Of a stretch of 38,531 nt of DNA, positions 31,822 to 38,531 are shown piece by piece. Source of the DNA: Gnetum montanum (Eukaryota; Streptophyta; Gnetopsida; Gnetales; Gnetaceae); NCBI GenBank assembly GCA_015680685.1, contig MNCI01028772.1:202157-240687 (forward strand), read 5' to 3'. Numbering within the stretch: position 1 is the stretch's first letter; each line of letters opens with the position of its first letter. The notes under the pieces were generated by a model, which saw only the letters and a list, made by a program, of their open reading frames with translations, was not told where the DNA came from and did not search any database. A program made the translations under genes and the position numbers.

Positions 31822-32060
31822 TGATGAGCGGCACGGTTCCCTTACGCTCAACCATACAAATCACTAAGGCATTACACAAGATCTGGTCGAATTCTGTGGA
31901 CCTATAGTTATCTTGTACACTGGTTTCTCTAGGAACTAAAACAATGTTGAGAACATTCATTGTCTTCCCAACTACACTTGTAGGTTCAAGGGTATAGTTT
32001 AAGTATAATTAAGGTATATGAATTTTTGTCATTTTATGTTTTATGGATGTAGTCATTAAG
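31822..32060 (-). mobile_element. Element C 5' LTR, truncated
   Basis: It starts TGATGAGCGGC next to the PBS and follows the LTR at 22817 base for base, including CTAAGGCATTA, GGACCTATAGTTAT and GTATATGAATTTTTGTCATT, up to about 32060. The rest of the LTR, including its TATA box, is missing and replaced by unrelated sequence. Confidence 0.75.
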
Positions 32061-32927
32061 ACAATTCTAATGGTACAAATTTCATTCTAATTGAACTTAT
32101 GGTTTAAAAAATATTAGCATTTTAAGTTTCTTGTTATGCATGTAAATAAATAATATTCAAAAGGGCAAAAACCCAGGGGTGGGGTTTAAAAATTTGTGGA
32201 TAGAAAATTGAACCTGAACCTTCCTTAGTTAATTGGACCCATACCCAGTCTCTGCCAAAGCACCACGTCAGCCTTGTGGGTGGGGAGGAATAAAATATTA
32301 ATAAAAAGTAAAAAAACAAAAAAAAAAAAAAATTTACCCTGCAGGGTAGGCCTTAACAGGCCAGCCAGGTATAAAATATTAATAAAAATTTTTGCTCAGT
32401 AGATTCAGCCACCACGGGTCAACCAGGTATGTAGCTCATCAAGCTGCGGTGGGCTGGCCTTCTAAGGCCATGGCCCAGTGTGTGAGAGGGACAATAATGA
32501 TTGGTGTGTGGCCAAGTCATGGCAGATCTCACAGCTAGGCCACGTCCTTGTTGCAGCCTCCTGCCACTCACACACACCTGTGGCCACCTCAAAAAACATT
32601 ATCAAAAAATATACTTTTGCATTACCAACTCTACGTCGTTGTTCCACGCCCATCCTTGCTATCACGCTATTGCCCGTCCACTACCGAAACCCTCATGCCG
32701 TCGTCCGCTGCTTAAACCTTGGTGCTATGCTGCTCTATGCCTTGCCTGCCTGAGCTCCCTCACCCCTCACCCTTGTGCCTCTGAAACTCTTGCCCGCGAA
32801 ATCTGCCATGTTGTCCGCCTTCTCGGCATTTTATCCATGAGCCGTGCAAGCCGTTTTCACCGTTGTCGCTGCTGCCACCGCCAGAAAACCCACTAGGGTT
32901 CTCAGTTGTCCGCAGTGACTATGGGCA
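32061..32927. other. GC-richer patch of unknown origin
   Basis: The patch begins where the C LTR breaks off. It has an A-tract at about 32316-32332, two copies of ATAAAATATTAATAAAAA (32291 and 32373) and then a C-rich stretch with many CpGs. Short frames on both strands have no recognised domain. It may be an unrelated inserted repeat or host sequence. Confidence 0.35.
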
Positions 32928-33149
32928 CTATCAGTGCCCAGAAAAGTTGCCTCCACTGGCACGTTGTAGATACTGCTAGTGCCAAGGAAAGGTGCCTTCC
33001 TAGCACATCGCAGACACTCCAACACCAAAGAAACCTACCCTCCCTGGCACGCTGCAAACACAACTAGCTCCAAGAAAAATTACCACCCCTCGTACATTGT
33101 TGACACCATCGGTGCTGAAAAAAGTTGCCTTTCTATCATTTCCGCCCAT
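32928..33149. repeat. Degenerate tandem repeat, five units of 44-45 bp
   Basis: Units start near 32928, 32973, 33017, 33061 and 33106. Each has the layout ...CTAGTGCC-AAGAAA-GTTGCC...CTGGCAC-GTTGCAGACA. Similarity between neighbours is moderate (about two thirds by eye). The period is not a fixed multiple of three, so it is not a coding repeat. Confidence 0.75.
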
Positions 33150-33183
33150 GGAAATTTTCTATCACAAAAATGTTTCCGTTAAA

Positions 33184-33528
33184 TGATACAAATTTTCAAA
33201 ACCATCCATTAACAAAAGCGTTGAAGTTGATGTTTAAGCCAAAAAGATTAAATATTAAAAGATGGAATAATTTGATAATAGTTGGAATAAGAATTCTATA
33301 ATTAAGCACACTTGTCCTAGAGTAATATTGGGATGGGTGACCTCTTAAGAAGTCTTGTTTTCCATGACCAAAGATTGTGGACTTCAAAAACTAGAACTTT
33401 TGATTTAGGAAACTTTTTTTGGTAAACAAAGAGTCAGTTCCAATAGATTTCAACCTCCTAGACATAATGGTTAAGTTAGATCTACCCCACATAGCTTCAA
33501 AATATTACTTTTTACTCCTTTCCCAACA
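33184..33528 (+). mobile_element. Candidate Cassandra-like LTR containing 5S sequence
   Basis: A 5S-derived block sits inside a stretch that could be an LTR: a possible start TGATACAAAT at 33184, an end CCCAACA at 33528, and TGGTATCTCAAC right after it. The last matches the tRNA-Met PBS TGGTATCAGAGC at 9 of 12 positions. A length of about 345 bp fits Cassandra TRIM LTRs, which carry 5S sequence. The left edge is a guess and no second LTR is seen. Confidence 0.4.
33290..33370 (+). pseudogene. 5S rRNA-derived sequence
   Basis: AATTAAGCACACTTG, AGAGTAATATTGGGATGGG, TGACCTCTTAAGAAGTC and TTGTTTTCC follow, in order and spacing, the 3' two thirds of plant 5S rRNA (AGTTAAGCGTGCTTG, AGAGTAGTACTAGGATGGG, TGACCTCCTGGGAAGTC). 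The Pol III internal control region (box A to box C) is thus mostly kept. The 5' third of 5S is eroded beyond recognition. It is not a working 5S gene. Confidence 0.8.
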
Positions 33529-34079
33529 TGGTATCTCAACACCCTCAAAGACTCATTTTAACATAACTTGGGCATCTGGTGTACATTTCTAACACATGAA
33601 CAATCACGTATAACATTTTTCAACCTTTTGAACTTAATGCTGAGGTAAAATTTATCATCAAGGTATTTAATAATTCAATGATATCTTAAATTGTACCTTA
33701 AGATGTCATAACTTAGAGTAACTAATAATGCCTAACAATTTAACCTCTTGAACCTTAAGATTAAATGTTTAACCTATGATGAATGTTAGTCTTAGGTTAT
33801 TAATCCTTAGCATGTCTTGAGTGGGATAGAAATACTTATTATTAGTTTTTCAACCCCTAGTGTGTCATTAAGTACATTGCTAGATTCATTGTTCTAAGGA
33901 AGGTAGAAAGGTTACTAAAGAGTCTAGGTAATGTAGCTAGTTGTTAATAACAAGATTAGTTGGAGAATTACTTGATGAATTAGTGAACTAGAAAAATTGA
34001 GAAGATGTATGTCAATTCATCATGTAATCATACTACAAAACATGGAGAGTCATAATCTTGTTCCAACAATATGTATGAT
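33371..34079. other. Noncoding sequence before the CCR4 pseudogene
   Basis: AT-rich sequence with no gene, RNA or clear repeat seen apart from the PBS-like TGGTATCTCAAC at 33529-33540. Confidence 0.4.
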
Positions 34080-34995
34080 AGCCATAAAGAATAATGGTGT
34101 GGGAAAAAATTCTAGAATGATAATGAAAGTTGCAACATACAACATGCTTGTAAGGTCCCTAGCCAATGAAAGACAATATCTGCTATGTCCACCATGGGCC
34201 TTAGATTGACATTAGTATTGATACCCACACATCTTAGCAAAGTTACAAGATTTGGATGATGATGTCATATTCTTACAAGAAGTCTTGCCATGAGAATTCC
34301 TATAACAATTCGAACGAAACTTGGCAAAGATGGGATACAAAGGTATTTACAAGCAAAAAGATTCTTGTGGAAGTTCTTTCTTCAAGCCATATAGATTAGC
34401 CTATTGTAGAAATCACAATATGGATGGTTGTGTGATCTTTTATAAAGAATTCAAGTTTGAATTGGTAGAAAGATTTGAATAGAGATTAGAGGATATGATT
34501 TTTGAAATCCTAGAACTTCAAATCATAGGAAAGAAAGAACAATTAAGATTTTGAAGAAACCACATAGCCTTGGCATTGATACTAAAAGTTTAGTTATTAG
34601 GAAGATATGTATATGTAGTTAACACATATTTAATTGCTAAATCAACATGTCCAAATGTTAGACTATGTTAAGGGGCATACTTGATTAAGAAAATGGAGAA
34701 AATTTTGAAGAATAAGTTATTCCTAATCCATACTAATATAAATCCATTTCCGTTTGTCCTCTATGAAGATTTTAATGTGAAAGTTGAAAGTAGTGTTTAT
34801 CAATTCTTAAAATATGGATATGTAAAAGAATCCTTGGAAGATGAACTTAATTTGAAGAAGATGTTTCCATCAATTCATCATATAATTCCATTGGCTAGTG
34901 AATATTTTACTTACTTCAAAACTTCAATAGACAAATCAAATCCTAGAATTTAGAAATAGATGATGTTAATGGATAGTACTTATCAAGAACCTCAG
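34080..34995 (+). pseudogene. CCR4-type deadenylase (EEP domain) pseudogene, truncated by element D
   Basis: CCR4 enzymes shorten mRNA poly(A) tails and have an endonuclease/exonuclease/phosphatase fold. One frame runs through the region with the family blocks in order: KVATYNMLVRSLAN, YLLCPPWALD, LAKLQDLDDDVIFLQEV (metal-binding Glu kept), LAKMGYKGIYKQK, NMDGCVIFYKEFKFELVERF, YVYVVNTYL (NTH has become NTY), EDFN (Asp and Asn kept), HHIIPLASEYFTYFKTS and MDSTYQEP. About eleven in-frame stops interrupt it, yet no frameshift is needed. The copy has no introns, suggesting a retrocopy. It ends at QEP-Q, where the LTR of element D begins; the last part of the domain (LDYIFY and the catalytic D-H) is not in the window. 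The exact CCR4 paralogue cannot be fixed. Confidence 0.85.
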
Positions 34996-35020
34996 TGATA
35001 AATCAAGATTTGGTGAACTA

Positions 35021-35100
35021 TGATATTGTAGCTCCAATATCGAATATATGATATTGTAGCATTAGCTACATTATCGTATATGTGATAATGCAATATGCAT
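35021..35100. repeat. U3 repeats (element D)
   Basis: TATGATATTGTAGC occurs twice (35022 and 35047), followed by the inverted-like GCTACATTATCGTATATG. The array lies just before the TATA box, as in element B. Confidence 0.5.
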
Positions 35101-35106
35101 GCCAAC

Positions 35107-35115
35107 CTATAAATA
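35107..35115 (+). promoter_or_regulatory. LTR TATA box (element D)
   Basis: CTATAAATA, 111 bases inside the LTR start, as in B and C. Confidence 0.65.
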
Positions 35116-35292
35116 TAGCACTTAGGCACACAAATCTGTATAATTTTTCATTTCATAGTAGCATGACTCTTGCAGTTTGTTTTCGTGAGTTAATCTTTAG
35201 CACTTAGAAGTATGGATGCTCACAGTGTAGTGTAAAGTAGTGTATGAAGTCTTTATTCGAGCATCTTGTACTTGGGCACAAGTGTGATCAAC

Positions 35293-35298
35293 AATAAA
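35293..35298 (+). promoter_or_regulatory. LTR polyadenylation signal (element D)
   Basis: AATAAA 186 bases after the TATA box. Confidence 0.5.
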
Positions 35299-35873
35299 GA
35301 TCAAGCTATTTCATAATATTACAACATTCTCCTAGTTAACTATTTTACTTAGAATAATGTTTACTATTTTCTTAGTTAATTTTTACTATTCCATGCACTT
35401 TACTTTTGCTATTGTTAGTATGTAGAATGGATACAATTGATTTTGAGCATAAAGTATGATCATTTGGTAACCTAGTAGTATTATCGCTTAGTTTGCCTAG
35501 TAGCGAAATACTTGGTAATCCTAGTAATGGTTACACAAGCCTAGGAATTATATGGAAAATCAAGAACAAATATCCATCACCATAAACTAAACTAGATTCA
35601 TTTACTTGTTTTACTTAGAATTAGAAACTACTTTCATTATCATTATGGTCACTAGGAGTAGCAATGGCCCAACAACATCAGTTATCATATACCTCACTAT
35701 GAGCTAAACCATACACGTAGACTCCACTAACTCCGTGTAAGAAGACAATAGTCTTCAACTTAAACCAATTACTAACATAATATCATTGCCTTATCCACAT
35801 ATTACAATCTAGTCACACATGAAATATCTTTGACTTGTATGGTTGGGTGTTGGATTACTCGACCACTCATCAT

Positions 35874-35891
35874 TGGCATCATTATCGAGGA
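35874..35891 (+). other. Element D primer-binding site (tRNA-Asp type)
   Basis: TGGCATCATTATCGAGGA aligns with TGGCGCCGTTGCCGGGGA. Every one of the six or so differences is C-to-T or G-to-A. Confidence 0.75.
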
Positions 35892-36017
35892 CAAATCAAT
35901 GTATGTTGAGTAATTAATTCACAAAGTTTTTTCTATCAAGAACTCAAAAGTTAAAATCCATAATTTTCTAATAACTCTAAAAATAAGCACACTTAAATAA
36001 ACATCTTAAACCACAAC

Positions 36018-36653
36018 ATGGCTTCAAACAAAGATACATCATCACCTACCAAAGAGATAAGAAGGGGTAATGATAGAATCAATGATGAAGAAGAACGAGA
36101 AATGCCAATGCAAACAAGAATCACTTATGCTCACACCAATCCTTATCATCCTAATTTTACTTTCATCTTCCATTAGGATAGACAAATGAGGTGTAGAGAT
36201 ATGCAAGGCAATGTTGTCCTGCCTCCAGAATGTGCAACACTTAGCTTGCTCCAACCTACCTTAAGGAAAATGCATTTGGATCAAATACAGGAAGGGTACC
36301 ATGTGACTCATCACATGATAATACATTATGAACCCACAAAGGAGCAGATGAGAAAAGATGCCACTATGGAAATCAAACATGTACACAAAAAAGGAAAGTC
36401 GGTCAACACTTCTATTGTCTTGAAGGAACATGTACAAGTTTGTGATACCCAAGAAGAGAAAACCTTGGAACAGGTAATTCAAAAGAAGACTCTACCAATA
36501 ATGAAATCTATAACTAACATTGTAACAAAGGTGGAGAAAATGTGGAACTTTGTTGATAAAACATTTGCAATAGCATTGAAAGTTGTGGAGGAGAAAATAA
36601 AGAAAATCTTAAGAAAAGGTAGGAATAAGAAAGAGAAGAAATATTTTGAATGA
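36018..36653 (+). pseudogene. Element D Gag N-terminus fused to post-capsid region
   Basis: ATG at 36018 starts MASNKDTSSPTKEIRRGND, then RITYAHTNPYHPNFTFIFH, a TAG at 36174-36176, and an open frame to 36653 that includes MQGNVVLPPECATLSLLQ. Farther on it reads TNIVTKVEKMWNFVDKTFA, which matches STKVEKMCDSLDEKFQ of element A, a block that lies after the capsid-type core there. The core (LFP-x-TL, WY-x-LE) is absent: start to knuckle is about 0.7 kb here against 1.8 kb in A and C. One stop is the only interruption over 212 codons. The C-terminal end is Lys-rich. Confidence 0.75.
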
Positions 36654-36850
36654 AAGGGCAAAGTGTCTTCTGTGGTAGAGTGTTCAGACACTAGCTCCAT
36701 TGATGAGGAAGGATGTGTTGTGTGTCAGTACGAACATCCCAAGGGATGTTGTCTAATAATGACACATTTACAAGAAACAAGGTCATATGCACTTAATCCT
36801 AAATTTGTTAAGAAAAAAATGCCCAAAAGGTCACCTTATCCTCAAGGTAA
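36654..36850 (+). pseudogene. Element D Gag knuckle region
   Basis: SSVVECSDTSSIDEE leads into C-V-V-C-Q-Y-E-H-P-K-G-C-C at 36714-36752 and IMTHLQET, then NPKFVKKKMPKRSPYPQGN. The Cys/His spacing is C-x2-C-x3-H-x3-C, shorter than the canonical knuckle. It is the best-preserved copy of this block in the window. Confidence 0.65.
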
Positions 36851-37470
36851 CTAGAAGTAGAACTTTCAACCAACATACTATCCTAGTGGAGCTTTGCCAT
36901 AGCCACAAGAGAAGTACTACTAGCAATGGCAACAACCCCAATTATGGGTCATGCCACCACCTCACCAACAATATTCACATAGACAACTAGATCCATATGG
37001 ATATTTTGTATAACATCCAATCTCTCCAAGTAATGCTACTATCCAAACTCCACAGTACTACCCCACTAAGTACTATAGACCAATGCCGCTAAGAATAGAT
37101 CCAAACTTGTACATGCATCCATCAGCAACTGGTTTAAATCAACACCTGAATCATTTACCACCTATGCCACCTCTTGTCATGTAGGGGAAACTACCATCAC
37201 AAACATAGTAAAAGAGTGCAACAAGGATGGTTAGTACATAGGAGGAGGTGATCACATATGAATCACAACCTAGGAAATAACCATTCTTCCAAACGAATCA
37301 TGAAAAGATTCGATAGATAGGAAACACATATGCTTCCATCCCATCCACATCCAATCCTACTCAACATAATAATCGTTTGTCTTCATCAAATCTAGATGTC
37401 ACAATTGTCATGCTTACTCAAACAATCACGCATTGGATCAAGGCAAGAGCCCTTCCACAAAAATGAATTG
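36851..37470 (+). pseudogene. Element D Pro/Gln/Tyr-rich linker
   Basis: Broken frames encode Pro-, Gln- and Tyr-rich sequence (QWQQPQLWVMPPPHQQY, then YYPTKYYRPMP). It links the Gag knuckle to protease, as in element C. Stops are frequent. Confidence 0.6.
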
Positions 37471-37850
37471 ATCCAAGAAGCCCCTTATTTTACCTCTAGA
37501 TTGTAGGGCAAAAACCATGCAAAGCTCTACTTGATTTTGGGTCAAGAGTAAACTTGATCTCACAAGATATGTTCTAGGCTTGGAATCTACCATCGCTAAA
37601 GAAAAGTAACATCTAGTTGGAGCTTGTAGACCATTCAATCATAGTTCCACTAGGACAAGTGAATGATGTGATTACAACCATTAGTGACTAGTCTTACCCT
37701 GCATATTTTCTACTCATTCATGTGGGGAAAAATAAGGGTAAATTTCTAATTATTATGGGAAGAGCTTGGCTTAGCACTATTGATTCTAAGCTTGGCATTT
37801 ATGACTTGTCCTTAGAGATTTCCAAAGAAGACAAAGCTAGTATTATATAA
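37471..37850 (+). pseudogene. Element D aspartic protease, degenerate
   Basis: The plus strand reads CKALLDFGSRVNLISQDMF, a stop, AWNLPSLKKSN, LELVDHSIIVPLGQVNDV, then FLIIMGRAWLSTIDSKLG and IYDLSLEIS. The active-site motif D-S/T-G reads D-F-G. The IMGRAWL block is well kept. The protein would process Gag-Pol. At least three stops interrupt it. Confidence 0.8.
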
Positions 37851-38089
37851 AGATGAAGATTTTCATGTATCACATATAGTGATAATGGGTGCAATTCATG
37901 CAACAAATGTATAGAAAAAGAATATGTGTAGAAATGTCTATATGTAGTAGCCACATAATAGGAAGGGACTTAGTGGCTAATCAAGAATGAAGAAACTAAA
38001 TCTAATAAATACATGAAACTAGTAGAACAAATTGTTAGTGCCTACATTGAAGAAATTTATAAGTTAGAACAATTAAGGGAATGACACTT

Positions 38090-38531
38090 TTACCCACAAA
38101 CAAATCAAGAGAAAGAGATAGATTTGGGATGCTTGGAGATCCCAGACACTAGGGAACCAAAATCATTGGAACTAAAGGCCCTATCAACCACTTTGGAATA
38201 TGCATTTTTAAACAACAAGAAGCTAGTAATAAGTAATGCCACTTTAAAAGAAGAACAAAAAAGGAAGTTACTCAAAGTGATTAATAGATGGCATACATTC
38301 TTTGCATGGTCTTATGATGAGATCATAGGAATTGATCCATGAATTTGTCAACGCTGGATATATACTAACCCTATAGTCAAGCGACAATGTCAAACCCAAT
38401 GAAGGCTTAATTTGAAAATAAAAGTAGTTAAGCAAGACTTAAAAAAATTTCTAAAGGCAAGATTCATCTAACTTATTGCGGATAGTGAATGAGTCAGCCC
38501 CTTAGTGATTATTCTAAGGAAGGATGAGGTG
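38090..38531 (+). pseudogene. Element D reverse transcriptase, N-terminal part
   Basis: An open stretch at 38124-38342 gives LEIPDTREPKSLELKALST, TLEYAFLNNKKLVISNATL, KLLKVINRWHTFFAWSYDE and IIGIDP. After a stop come ICQRWIYTNP, then KFLKARFI, a stop, IADSE and VSPLVIILRKDEV, the first conserved RT block (A-GFIYPI-DSEWVSPLVVVPKK). The domain continues beyond the window. It aligns with the element A block at 7266-7592. Confidence 0.85.

Larger units (their letters stand above)
22817..32060 (-). mobile_element. Element C: near-complete but inactive Athila/Tat-like gypsy element
   Basis: Read on the minus strand it has a truncated 5' LTR at 31822-32060, PBS, gag, protease, RT, RNase H, integrase, a long 3' region and a candidate 3' LTR at 22817-23666. 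The total of about 9.2 kb is in the usual range for this group. The two LTRs align over their shared 240 bp at roughly 84% identity by eye, which means an old insertion if they are a pair. Stops and frameshifts occur in all domains. That the LTR at 22817 belongs to this element rests on orientation and on the lack of matching flanking 5-mers (TCACA, TACCT) that a solo LTR would show. Confidence 0.75.
34996..35872 (+). mobile_element. Element D 5' LTR
   Basis: 877 bp, starting TGATAAATC and ending ACTCATCA one base before the PBS. It contains a U3 repeat array, a TATA box, a polyadenylation signal and a U5 shared with B and A (TTGAGCATAAAGTATGATC, CTTGGTAATCCTAGTAATGG). Confidence 0.8.
34996..38531 (+). 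mobile_element. Element D: 5' part of an Athila/Tat-like gypsy element, continues past window
   Basis: The order is 5' LTR, PBS, leader, gag (lacking the capsid-type core), protease and the first part of RT, and then the window ends. It is inserted in the CCR4 pseudogene, with CTCAG as the predicted left copy of its target duplication. It is closest to B in LTR and Gag start, and shares the pol blocks of A and C. Confidence 0.85.

Noticed and set aside
32462-33028. Overlapping open frames on both strands in the GC-richer patch
   Set aside because: They owe their length to higher GC and to the tandem repeat. The repeat period is not a multiple of three and no domain is seen.
33290-33370. Functional 5S rRNA gene
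   Set aside because: The 5' third is unrecognisable and several control-region bases differ, so only a derived copy can be claimed.
1-38531. CRISPR arrays, tRNA genes, operons, ribosome-binding sites or an origin of replication
   Set aside because: Nothing of the kind was found. The sequence is plant nuclear, and the regular repeats present are LTR, foldback or tandem repeats.

Overview
This is a window of an AT-rich, repeat-packed plant nuclear genome. No intact protein-coding gene is visible in it. Plant origin is supported by Ty3/gypsy retrotransposons whose primer-binding sites resemble the plant tRNA-Asp type, an RT motif of the FGLCN-APATFQ type, and two cellular pseudogenes that read as plant NOP16 and a CCR4-type deadenylase. 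The many old, stop-riddled but still recognisable elements fit a large gymnosperm-type genome such as a conifer. That last step is inference.

Layout. 1-994: 3' end of an unrecognised LTR element, with a degenerate ORF, a polypurine tract and the first bases of an LTR. 1.97-2.54 kb: intronless NOP16 pseudogene. 2.7-4.0 kb: LTR-like sequence with a TATA box. 4.08-11.84 kb: element A, minus strand, with 5' LTR, PBS, gag, PR, RT, RNase H and INT; its 3' LTR is missing. 11.8-14.0 kb: unassigned. 14.05-15.20 kb: a 1.15-kb near-perfect inverted repeat (foldback), with a third copy of its arm at 16.6-16.85 kb. 18.66-21.76 kb: element B, plus strand, with a 5' LTR split by a 5'-truncated L1-type LINE, then PBS and a gag fragment. 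22.82-32.06 kb: element C, minus strand, probably with both LTRs (the 5' one truncated) and the best-preserved integrase. 32.06-33.2 kb: a GC-richer patch with a 44-45 bp tandem repeat. 33.18-33.54 kb: a 5S-rRNA-derived sequence in a Cassandra-like context. 34.1-34.99 kb: CCR4 deadenylase pseudogene, cut off by the LTR of element D. 35.0-38.53 kb: element D, plus strand, with 5' LTR, PBS, a gag lacking the capsid core, PR and the start of RT; it runs off the window.

A, B, C and D are one superfamily. They share LTR ends (TGATGA.../...TCATCA), LTR lengths of about 850-880 bp, TATA-to-AATAAA spacing of about 180-190 bp, the PBS, a Gag N-terminal motif and an unusual zinc-knuckle-like Cys/His motif. 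They alternate in strand (-,+,-,+), so they are independent insertions. All carry stops and frameshifts, so none is autonomous. The most interesting items are the long foldback, the two retro-pseudogenes, the D insertion in the CCR4 copy, a stop codon shared by B and D, and the 5S fossil.
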